Positions 22,220 through 33,229 of a DNA stretch of 64,000 nt are shown piece by piece. The stretch is taken from the NCBI GenBank assembly GCA_001600875.1, contig BCLD01000017.1, positions 213,759-277,758 on the forward strand. The letters are read 5' to 3'. This stretch comes from Solicoccozyma terricola (Eukaryota; Basidiomycota; Tremellomycetes; Filobasidiales; Piskurozymaceae). A program made the translations under genes and the position numbers. Within the stretch, counting starts at the first letter, position 1; every line of letters begins with the position of its first letter. The notes beneath the pieces are model-generated. The model did no database searches and was not told the origin of the DNA. It was given only the letters and a program-made list of their open reading frames with translations.

Positions 22220-24470
22220 ATGGAAAAAGTCAACTATATCGACGACGAAGACGACGACGAAGACGATTACATTTCAGAGAAATCATTCGTTCTTCTATCA
22301 ACAAAGGAATATAATCTACTACCTCTTTCTACATCAACCGCATCACATCGTCAACAACAACCACGACAACAACAACGACAACCACGACAACGACAACGAC
22401 GTATTTTAAACTTGAAATTCCGAGATATATCCCATCATTATCCATTAATAATCATTCTTTCCCTTTATCTTTGTCTCGTCATCTTCATTGGATCTTTTCG
22501 AAATTCGACATGGACATTCACAACCACAACGTTCACCAAAGGTTCCCAAACGATTCAATCATTCATATCCCCTGATGGTGGAATCGATCATGAATTCATA
22601 CCATCTATGAATTCAATAATCGATCAATGTTCTTCAATCCCTTCAATCCCAATTCAATCATATATAAACAGAAGAAAAACCCTATCTCAAATCTTAAACT
22701 CAAACTCAAACTCGAAACATACAATCTCAAAATCGAATCAAATCAATGACATATTCATAACAGAACCAAATCCTACATCATCATATTACACTAAAATCGA
22801 TCAATTTAATTGGAATTTATCAGAAAGAGTTTTCTTGATTGGAATAACTTCTAGATTGAATCAAGATGGAGTGATTGAGACGTTGGTGATGATTCTTACA
22901 CCTAGATTTGAAGCTGATAGAGCGAGGTTGTTGGTGATACCTGGGTTATTGAATGATGGGTCGGTGGTAGGTGGAGGTGACGAAGGAGGTGGCGAAGGAG
23001 GAGGAGGAGAGAGGGGAACGAATGAAAGTTTGGTTTTTGTTGAATGGGAGGAATCAGAATCACCTATTGAAGTATTCGTTCGTTATTTATCCCAATTATC
23101 ATCACCTATTCCTCATGATAACGCGGTGGAAACCGAAACCGAAACCGAAACGAAGACGGAGACGAAGACGAAGACGAAAAGAACGATTCACATCGATCCA
23201 TATACCAGATCATTCATCTTTGATTCATTCAATCAAGTTATTCAAATGAAATCATCAACATCAAAAGAAAAAGTAGATTGGGATGTTAAAATTGCAAGTG
23301 GAGATGTACTTGTTAGAGAGAGGAAGAGTGAGGAGGAGATTGAATTGTTGAGATGTGCTAATCAGGTGTGTGGATTCGTTTGGTTCGCCCCCCCCCCCCG
23401 GTGGCCCTCTCTTTCTTCGTCTTCTTCTCTATGGAAAGCAGACTGATTTCCCCCCNCCCNCCCCCCCCCCCCCCCCCCCCCCCCCCCCCCACCCCCTCTT
23501 TTTTCTGTCTCTTTCCTTTCGGACCGAAAACTTACAGCTCACGTTGGAAGCTATCAAAGCTACTCGTTCTCGAATGTCATTTGGGATCAAAGAATCAGAA
23601 ACAAGAGAGATATTGAAGCGGTATATGAAGAAAGCGGGTTTACAAGATGGGGATGGGTTAGTTCTATTTGGAGGTAAAGTTTCTTTTGAAAATGCCAAAA
23701 AAGATGAATTCAGGAAACTAAATGGATGGATGGAAAACGTAAAAACTCAGAGAACGCTGCATTACCACATGGAAGTGGAACGGATAGAATATTAGGTGAA
23801 AACGATTTGATTTTGATAGATGTTGGTGGGAAATTTCATGGATACGTTAGTGATGTGACCCGAGTGAGTGTTTTTTTTTTTTTTTTTACAATTTTCAAAG
23901 CCGCGGTATACCAACTGGGGCGCAACTCAACTCTCCTCTCCTCCCCCCCCCCGCGCCCGGACCAGACATTCGCTCTGAAACACTCCAAACTCTCCGATAC
24001 TCAAATGAGAATATGGGGTATAGTACAATCTGCGCAGAAAAAAGCGATGGAAGCTGTAGTGGTGGGAGTGGAGGGTAGGAATGTGGATGACGCTGCGAGG
24101 AAGGTGGTGATGAGGAACGGAATCAGGGACGTTGAGAAAAATGGGTTTTCACATCGGTTGGGTGAGTTTCGGGGGGAGGAGGAGGGGGTTTTTTCCCCCT
24201 AAAGGAATGTGGAGCAGGGAAAGGATTGTTAATCGGACGTGGGAAACGTTACATACAGGCCATGGGATTGGATTGGAAGGACATGAATCGCCTTACCTCG
24301 TTGGATCCAATGCGAATCCTTTGAAAGGTGGTAATGTGTTCTCGAATGAGCCTGGGATCTACATACTCGGGGAGGTGGGAGTGAGGCTGGAAGATTGTTT
24401 CTATGTGGACGAGGAGACGGGAAAGGGTGTGCTGTTCACTGGTCCTGCTACGAGTCCATGGGTGTTGTAG
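22220..24470 (+). CDS. Membrane-anchored M24-family metallopeptidase (Xaa-Pro aminopeptidase type)
   Basis: Peptidase family M24 enzymes remove residues at proline bonds, using two metal ions. Five exons join in frame (22220-23365, 23538-23673, 23751-23863, 23966-24161, 24259-24470) to 600 aa. The N-terminus is very acidic (about residues 6-16), then Gln/Arg-rich, then one hydrophobic segment (about 75-95, PLIIILSLYLCLVIFIG). This predicts a type II membrane protein with the catalytic part outside the cytosol. A creatinase-like N-domain follows. The pita-bread domain keeps all metal-ligand motifs: the two Asp in IDVGGKFHGYVSDVTR, His in GHGIGLEGHE, Glu in NEPGIY and Glu in VRLED. It should therefore be active. 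Intron 1 contains a poly-C tract with Ns. The gene is AT-richer than its neighbours. I cannot assign a yeast orthologue. Confidence 0.85.
23450..23490 (+). repeat. Run of about 40 C with two Ns in the M24 peptidase intron 1
   Basis: A near-pure C run with N at 23456 and 23460 sits in intron 1 (23366-23537), 47 nt before the acceptor. Its true length is uncertain. Confidence 0.85.
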
Positions 24471-24600
24471 ACGCGCTTGATTACTGTGTATGACGAATAT
24501 GAAAGGGAAGAGCTAAGGAATCATACTCGAATCCACCATCAACCATCCCCCATCCCCCATCCCACTTCGTATCAATCAGCATCGATTTGGAGACGGGTAG

Positions 24601-27600
24601 ATGCAACCGCACACTCAGCCTTCCTCGAGCTCCATCCCGATCGCCGTCCCAAGATCTCGAAGCGATCATCCTTTCTTCGCCGACGACGTGTTCACCAATG
24701 CCGGGTTCACATCCACACCCCATGGGAATGGTGCTCAGGGTCTTCTAAGCAGCTCTCCACCTTCCTTCTTCACAGGAGACAACACCTTCTCACCAAGATC
24801 AAGTGTACGCTTCTCCAAAAAGCTGTCCACCGCCGAACCTGGCTCATCTGGATGGGAGAGCTTGATCAACGACACGAGACTAAGAACGCCTATCGTAGAA
24901 AGAGGTCGATCTTTACTCAAACCTCCATCAGAGCGAGGCAACGTAGACCTATCGGTAGCTCTAGATGCATGGGGTGACTTGGATGCACCACCACCTCCTA
25001 CCAAATCGTGGTGGTCAAGTCTCAGTTCAAAGTTCGGTGAGATTCTCCCTGGTCCATACGTCCTCATCATGTGCATTCGATCTGATACATGACATGTCGG
25101 ATACCAACACACCCAGCTCTACCATCCCCGCTCACTCGACGATCAATCGCAAAATGCTGCGTCGCCTACTTTATCGCTTCCCTCTTCACTTTTGTACCTG
25201 CACTATCGGCTCTGCTGCGTACAGAATCGGAAACGGACGTACATGGACATACAATGAGGAAACCAGCTTATAGTGCGCACATGGTTGCGACTATTGTGGT
25301 ATACGTCAGTGCAGTTTTTGCAATTATCAGTGCCGAATACGATGGCTGATGCATGAACAACTTGACATCTTCTGCGGCGTATAGTTCCATCCCGCTCGCT
25401 CGATGGGATCTATGGTCCTCGCTACCAAGTTCTGCATCATCTTAGCCGCTAGCGCAGCTATCGTATCTTTGATCTGTATCGGCACAGAGGCATTCTTTGA
25501 TAAAGTCTTCCATCCTGATAGTCTTGGATCCGAGATCGGCGATTGGACAGTCTGCTTCGTTTGGATCGGTGGTGGCGTCGGAACGTTGGCGTGGTTGAAG
25601 CAGTGGGTCGATAATCCTAGTTTCAATACTGGTACGTTCGATCATGTTTTGCGCGTGTGTAATATTCGCTTGAAGAACGTAAACCACAGGTTGTTCCATG
25701 GCCGCGGTCACATTATTCACCGTTGTCGTCAAAGAAGGAGGGGTAAACAAGCTTCTCGAGGTGTTGCTCATAGTAGCCATAGGAGGTAAACTTTCAAAGG
25801 CGTTTTCACAGCACGTATGACTTTCGCTGACCACGATGACCCTTCCCAGCGTCAATCAGTAACATCGTCTGCTTTCTCCTATGGCCAGTCTCTGCTACCA
25901 GCAAGCTCGAAAGCGGCTTCACAAGTTGTTTAGATTCGTTTGACACACTTCTTAACCTGCTTACCGCGACCTTCCTTTTGGATCGACCTCCTCATGACAC
26001 GACGTACGACTCCATCACCCGAGCAGTCGATGCGCACACCTCGGCTTTTACAAAACTCAAGGCTGATCTTGCTGATGCGAGGCACGAGAGAGCGTTCGAT
26101 AGCAGGATATCTGGACTACACGCTCAGAGGGCGGATGCGGTGGTACATAGTCTCACTAGGCTCGCACAGCATCTGACTGGTTTGCGTGGTGGAACAACGT
26201 TGCAGTCTGAACTCATCGAAGAGAATCGCCAGCGTTCCGAAGTTGAATCGGATGAGGTGTTTCGGGGGAACTCGAAGGATCCGGGTGATACAGGTATGAC
26301 TGCTTTAGGTGATCTTTTCGTTGAATTTCGTGAGATCGTTGGACCGGAATTGAGAAGCTTGACGGTGAGAAGGTCCGCGGGGCATCTGTCAGTGATATCC
26401 ATCTCACTCGTTACATTTCAGACTACCTGTTCGGACGGCTTGCGTTCTGTGCGACACGAGTTTCAGAACTCGCAACTCGGATCCAAGCAACACGTCATGA
26501 CCAACGCCCTATCTCAAGCTCGGGCAGATCTCTCGCAACGTATTGGAACATTCGGCGTTACTGCAAGGAGCTCAATTCGATCCTTGCAGGATATTCTGCA
26601 ATCCAAAAGCGCAGTCAAAGTCGAAAATACCACAGAAGCGAGAGTCGACGGATTGCCGAATACCGAACCAGGCGGCCAGGACATTCGACCACAGCAGAAC
26701 GATGGCCCAAGTGAGGCTATTTTTCTTCTCTACTTGTAAGCAGCCTCTTTGATGACCCGGTTTCCCTGTACCCTCACTGAACCGAGGATCCACACAGTTT
26801 CCTGTTCACGATCGAGGAATTTGCCCGGGAAGAGTGTATTCTACTGGACTCGATGATTGAAGTGGGTGGAGGGTGACGTGCAACCAGAACCTACATTTGC
26901 CCGAAGACTGACAGCGCTACTGACATCCATCAGTTGTCCGGCTCAATTCATCAATCACGCAGCAATCACTTTCTTTCTCGATTCGACCCATTCTCTCGAG
27001 CTCAGAACCCCAAAAACCCTTCGTATTTGCGTCAGGCGCGCAGAGGTCTCAGTAAGCTTCTACGGAGTCAAGCGCAGTGCCGACTGCTCACTGCGCATTT
27101 TACAGCCAAGATCGTCCCAATCGATCCGAGCAAGCTTCAGCCTTCGATCTTCCCGGCAAAACGAAAAAATGCGTCGGGCACGGCCACGACGCCAGCTAAC
27201 AGCAGTCTGTCTGGCCGGGCGAAGTATCTTCAGCTGCTCTGGCGCTTCCAAGCAAGCACACGGGAACCTGACATCAGATACGCAATCAAAGTCGGCTTAG
27301 GCACGGGTAAGTTTAGTCTGGAATTAATGCAAGACCTATCGCCTGAGTACAGATACCTACTCCGCAGCAATGTTAGCAGCACCGGCCTACTTCGATCGCA
27401 CGAGAACATTGTTCCTGGAGTATCGCGGAGAATGGGCTCTAATAGCTTGCTTCGCGAGTCTGTCAAAGACGGTAGGAGCGACGAATCTGTGAGTTTGTAC
27501 CGCTGGTTTCAATGATACGATACTTATGACTTTCACTACTTTCAATTCGATAGCGTGTGAGTAGTGATAGTCAATCACCAGAATCTGCGCTGATTCGCCA

Positions 27601-29353
27601 CAAAAGCTCAACATATCGAGTGGCTGGAACCGTGTAAGCTACGTCATTCGCTTGTGGTTCTTCTATGGCTCATGGACTTGTCTATTACAGACTCGGAGCT
27701 TCAGTGGCTGTTGCTATATACAGCCTGTGAGCGATTACTTTCGGTGGTATCTACATCAAGCTGATCCTGTGTCATGAACCTTAGCTTCCCTGATAATTCC
27801 ATAGTGCTCCCTATATTTGGAGCAATTTTCGCGATTCCTTGCTTTTGGATCATCACTCAGAGGCCTGCCTTGCAACAAGCAGGTAGATTCATCCTACTAA
27901 CATACGTGAGTGGCCAAGTGTAGGCAGAAAGTACACCTCAAAGAGGCTAAAGTTCGGAATGCTCCGCAGAATTTGACATGTCTCTACGCGTGAGTTCATC
28001 TCCTGCTACAAGATGTCACACATAGGCTGAGGCAGATATCATTGACAGATACAATCAGCGTGACCATGAATTAACTGCGGTCACCATCGGACTGCGACGG
28101 TCTACCAGTGTCATCATCGGTGTGCTATGGGCTGGTATCATCTCCAATTACTGGTGGCCATATGCTGCTAGGACGGAGCTTCGAGTAATGCTCAGCGAGT
28201 GGGTTCGATGCGCACTCCGCTGACCCAGACGACTAAACTGATCCGGCTTGCTACCAGCTTCTTCCTGGACCTTTCTTACATGTTCTCGCGGATTGTTCAG
28301 TCCAATAAGCCGCATCACGGGCAAGACGTCAATGCCCACGAACCGACCTCGATGTCAGAGAGTGAGCGTCAGCCTCTACTTACTGGTAACCGCTCATCCG
28401 AGAGCGAAGTGAAGCACTACCTGGCGATGTGAGTTCGGCGTGATCCACCTATCCGAGACCCAAGTCCAGCTTACATTTCAACGTTGCTGCAGGGAACTTC
28501 ACCTTCAGATCCAACTTATACAAATGAAGGGCCTCCTTGCTCAAACCCAAAACGAGCCGCGACTAAAAGGACCATTTCCCTACTCACTTTACGATGGTAT
28601 CCTGCAAAACTCTCAAACGATCTTGGATAAGCTGCATTCCATGCGTTGTGTAACGACCCGGGATGAATGGTGAGCTTGGTTACTCCCTGTTTTCAAGCTT
28701 TGATGCTGATGGGTCTTGAACTGCAGGGAGACGGTCAGTGGGAGCCATATCAAACAGTCCGCAAACAATTTCTGACCTCGTGCTAGCCCCCAACGTAGAA
28801 CGTTCAGTCTGCGTACATTGACCCTCTGAAGATGGAAAGGAAAGAGATGGTGAGCGGAAGGGGCCGGCCTTCTTTTGAAGGTGTCCAGGATGTCCTGAAC
28901 TAACGGTTTTTGCTTCGTCGTCAGATTGGCAATATGATGCTTTATGTGAGTGGAGAAGCGGGGGATCGCATCCAGGGCAGAACTGAGTGAGACTGCTTGA
29001 TCACCATTTCCAGCTGTATTTACTCGCTGCGGCGCTTCGGCTTCAGACGCCAATGCCTCCTGTTTTACCTCCAGCGGAGACATCGAGGTTGCGACTGGTC
29101 GATGCTTTCAAGAGAACTGAATTGGCTGAAGGAAAGGCAGCGAGAGATGGCTCGGGTCATTTGCTGGTATTTACCTACTCTTTGGCAATCCAGGTGAGTT
29201 GAAGCGCTGACAGACTATGACCGAACACGGAGCTGACTTGTTCTGCTCTAGGGTATCATCGAGGAGCTGGAAAATGTGGGAGAATCATTACAGGATGCGT
29301 TCGGTGTCATCAGTACCGGGCTACCTGGCGACTGGGAAGGTATCTTTTATTGA
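24601..29353 (+). CDS. Bre4-like multi-pass membrane protein (aromatic acid exporter / DUF2421 type)
   Basis: This family comprises fungal multi-pass membrane proteins related to aromatic-acid exporters; yeast Bre4 mutants are brefeldin A sensitive. The substrate is unknown. The model has 21 exons, first 24601-25036 and last 29252-29353, total 3,432 nt, 1,143 aa. A Ser/Pro-rich cytosolic N-terminus (about 145 aa) precedes a first membrane block (CCVAYFIASLFTFVPALSAL and following helices). A helical cytosolic middle comes next. The second block carries the family core: REPDIRYAIKVGLGT, FLEYRGEWALIACFASLSKT and GRFILLTYNLTCLYAYNQRD. The C-terminal helical domain includes LRLQTPMPPVLPPAE. Exons as short as 7, 20, 21 and 27 nt are needed to keep this core intact (28727-28733, 27970-27989, 28925-28945, 27607-27633). 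The 57-nt intron at 26365-26421 is stop-free and in frame. Confidence 0.82.
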
Positions 29354-29689
29354 TACGGCGGAGCAGGATCGGGTAAAGCGTGCGCACCCCTTCTTGATCG
29401 CGCATGTAGAGGAACCAGCTGCACTGGGGTCGTGCGGGATCGCTTCCGATCTCTCGCTGGCATATATTTACGGCTTGTGTTGTACTCCGATGGTGGTGAC
29501 CTTGTGAACCGAACGAGTTGAGCGCCCAAACGGTGGTTTCCCTCGACTTTGCCCCCGCGTCGACTTGCGAGTTCCAACGTGAACACGAACTGGAGCTTGT
29601 TGCATTATTACACAACCAACTCGACCGAGAACTTTTACATCTTCAGTCACTCAGCAACAGCTGAACCCCCCTTGGCAGTGCTCAGTAAG

Positions 29690-29759
29690 GTAATGTGTCC
29701 TCGTCTAAGTGCATGCGACATCGCTGACCGCCTTTTTTTTTTTTTCCTCACCTGTTCAG
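29690..29759 (+). other. Likely 5' UTR intron of the Rco1-like gene
   Basis: A GT-AG interval with a GCTGAC branch-like sequence, a 13-T run and a TTCAG acceptor ends 11 nt before the ATG. Once it is spliced, a TAA lies in frame four codons upstream of the ATG, which supports 29771 as the true start. The remaining 29354-29689 holds no gene. Confidence 0.5.
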
Positions 29760-29770
29760 ACGCTGCACGG

Positions 29771-32700
29771 ATGAGTGACCATTCAATGGGGCTAATGAAC
29801 GAGCGGCCTTATGACGGCTCAGCTATGGACAAATCGAACGATCAAATTCGTCCTTCTGGGCCCTCTGCGAGTGCTCCAGCTAGCCCAACACCCGCACAAG
29901 GACAACTCGCACTACATTTGGGACCTTTAGCGACATCACATACAACCTCAGAAAAGGAGGTGGACACTGCCGATGAGGACCCTGCAGGTGGTCCGGCATT
30001 GATAGTAGATATGGAGAACGTGGACATGCTGAAAGATCATTCAGACGTCAATCCGACAGAGCAAATAGAGGCAGTGGATAGCGCAATTGCTGGTCTGGAG
30101 GAAAGACCATCCAAGAGGTCGCGGACCTCAACTCGGCAAAGTTCGTTACCCAATGTCACAAACGGTCTGGCATCACCTGCAGAAGCATCGGCAACTGCGT
30201 CTACTGAGATTACGACAAAACGGAAATACCAGAGAAGATCAGGGACGCATGTGTGAGTGATAGATGAGCTGCGTCAGATCAACAAGGTTCTCACGGCCCA
30301 GGTTAAAATTCAGTCAAACTGCCGCAACATCACGATCTCGACGGAATATTCAGCCTGCAACCGAACTTAAGCCAGCCAGCACCGTCCTTGCACAGTTCTC
30401 GCCATCAACAGCCACGCCAGCTGTAACTGAAGAGTTGTCGCTGTCTGCGCCACCACCATCGACACCATCGGCCGCTTCACGTGTGCCAGAGGACGTGTAT
30501 GCCTCTCCTCACACCTTCTTCCGCCCCCCTCCATCTGAAGCGTTGGAAATCTTCAATCGTCCTCCTTCTCCTGACACCAAAGAAGCTATCAGAGCGCTGC
30601 GGAGTAGATCTAAGGAGCAATATCCACCTATCAGCTCGATGTCGACACTTCCTTATGCCTCGCAGGCATCCTCGTTGAGTAATGGCTCCGAAATACCCTC
30701 CAACGGCGCGACCCTACCACCAGTCAATGGAAATATTGCTACACAGGAGGCTGCGGGCCCAGCAGCTTCGAATTTTCCCGCACCAGTGACTCCTCGTGCG
30801 ACCCGTTTTTCTGCATCAAGCGTATTGATGGGTCCGCAATACAATATGGCTCCAATGAATGGGGCAACGCCACCGGCAGCAGCGAGCAGTCTTAATGGGT
30901 CGCCTTATGTCGTCCAAAAGACCATCAAACTGGGATCTAAGAAAGGCAAGAGCAAGGCCATCGATTCTGGAGCAGAGCAGCACCTAGTGAGTGGTCAGAG
31001 ACAATATCCTCCATGCTTTGGCTTGGATCCACCCGATTCTTCATGAGACGTTGGAAACTCGCCTGGAGTCCTTCCAAAGTGCTGGTCCGCACCGGACTGG
31101 CTTATGGCTTCTGTCCAGCTTCAATAATACGTCGACTGTATGATGGTTTGTAGTGAGGACGATACACTGACGAGTCATTATCCCGCCTCCTCATCTCAGA
31201 CCAATCAAGATTTTTGCTCGGCTTGCCATGGCATAGGCACCTTCCTGTGCTGTGACGGCTGTCCTCGTTCCTTTCACTTCATGTGCTTGGAACCTCCTCT
31301 CCTTCCCAATGAATTACCAGAGGAGGATGAATGGTTCTGCAAGGAGTGCAAGGCAGCACATTCGGTGAGCTCCCTTCTCGAACGACGCCCAACTGAAGCG
31401 CTCACGCATTTTGTCATCTCAGTCAGCGAAGGAGAGACCCACACAAGCGAAAGGAACGTGGGCGGCTTTACTCAAACAAGTTGCCGTTTCTAATCCGAGG
31501 CAGTTCAAACTGCCACACGACATAAGAACGTATTTCGCGGGCAGTGAGTGTACGCCTGCTGCACTTGTCTGTGCCAGGTCAACTGACATCCGCGCCCTCT
31601 TTGAAAAGTTACGACACGACCGGATGGAAGTTACGGAGATGCTATGGACACCAAGGCAATCAAGTTCGAGTGCGTATCCTAGCTACCTGGCGTCAGCTGC
31701 AGATCGGAGGAGCTGATACTTGTGTTTTGATCAGTCGGAGCGGATTTCCTGAAGATCGGGATGCTTTCAGGCTCAAAAATAAAGGGAAGACTATCCTATG
31801 TTTTAGGTGCAAGGGTTCCGCTGCTCCTATCGGTAACAAGGTCCAATATGGTCTTGCTCCAGGCCGGAAGATGCTCAGCTGCGATTACTGCAATCTGAAT
31901 TGGCACGCCGACTGCCTTGAGCCTCCTCTGATGGTCATGCCAAATCCCCAGAAGAAGTGGCAATGTCCCAACCACGCCTCACATGTTGCAGTGAGTGTGG
32001 GAGCAATTCGATTCCGTTCAGGGTATTGATTTAAATCATCCTCAATACTCACACAGCCGAAGAAGCGTACCTTGCGACGACCGGATGATGTCATCATCAG
32101 CGAGCCTGGACATCGTAACAACGGCAATATTGAAATCATTGACGAGGATACCCGTCAACGCCTGGCGGCTGAGTCAGTGTATATCAATGGCAAACGGTAC
32201 CGGGTGCCAGAGAAGGTGATTCAGGTAGACTTTTGGAGTAAAATTGGTCAAATGCCGAAACCAACGTTAGCAACGGATTTTGTGGAGTGTGCGAAGATCA
32301 AAGCAGGGACGCTCATCACTGCGCTGTATTCTCACAGAACACCGCCTCCCTCTAGAAAGCCAGTGACTGCTGCGCAACTTTTTGATAGTCATTCGCCACT
32401 CTCAACTGTCCCTTCGACAATTGCTGATGACGATGATGAGACGAGTGTGGGTTCGGAAGTGGGCGATGACATCGAGGGCGCCTCGTCAGCGGTGAGTCTA
32501 TTGGGTGGTTGCCCTAGCCGCTACAGCTTAAGATCGCCAATTCTTTGTTGCAGAAGGACGCAGCTACAATGTTGTTGGCTCTCGCTCAATCTACCGCACC
32601 TCCAGACTCATCGGAACTCGTTCAACCAACACCACATGCAGCAGAACTGGAAAAATCCAGCGAGCCTCATGCATTGAGATCAGGGAGGTCTTTACCGAGT

Positions 32701-33074
32701 GGCATCCAAGAATACGCAGCGGGATCGGAGCAAGAATCACGACCAGACCTCAATGGAGTCAACGGAATCACTGGAACGACGTCTCCACATATCACCAATG
32801 GTTCCACAATTCCGCAAGCGAGGTTACAGGTCAGTCACGGTCTGAAAGTCTAAGCGTTCTCAGTCAGATTACTGAATTTGTTACTCCGTACCGGATCGGC
32901 ACCAAATAGCCCCAAACTGAAACGGTACCCAACATCGCTTCAGAGCCAGCATCGGATCCGGCTGTGAAACCTTCAATCGCCACCCCCACTCGCATTAAAT
33001 TTCGTATTCCGCAGCCTACGGCCAACTGTAATCAGGCTATTGGCTCGCGCTCGATGCGGCCAACGACATCATGA
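29771..33074 (+). CDS. RCO1: Rco1-like double PHD-finger protein (Rpd3S histone deacetylase subunit type)
   Basis: Rco1 links the Rpd3S deacetylase to nucleosomes in transcribed regions. Ten exons (29771-30252, 30302-30986, 31048-31112, 31154-31364, 31423-31543, 31609-31669, 31735-31990, 32057-32491, 32554-32829, 32910-33074) give 918 aa. About 400 disordered Ser/Thr/Pro-rich residues lead to PHD1 (about 432-480: CSACHGIGTFLCCDGCPRSF, then C..C). PHD2 (about 565-625: CFRC, CDYC, HADC, CPNH) follows the motif GFPEDRDAFRLKNKGK seen in Rco1 and S. pombe Cph1/Cph2. A conserved stretch with VYINGKRYRVPEKVIQ comes next, and TRIKFRIPQ lies near the C-terminus. The 65-nt exon 3 and the 41-nt intron after it are the least certain junctions, but they keep the frame. 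Yeast Rco1 is shorter; the family call is stronger than the exact orthology. Confidence 0.75.
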
Positions 33075-33229
33075 TCATATGCCTCTTCTCTTGCCTTATA
33101 TTGTTTTCCAGTCTGTGCGACACTGGCGATTGATATCTGGCTGAAGCGAGGATCATGCAACTACAGGATCTGCTGTGTGACCAAGTGGCACATGCATACA
33201 TGCTAATCTGGAACAGTGCTTGAGGCCCT
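33075..33229. other. Convergent 3' spacer, RCO1-like and COG1
   Basis: A 155-nt region separates two converging stop codons. It should hold both polyadenylation regions. I see no gene or repeat in it. Confidence 0.6.
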
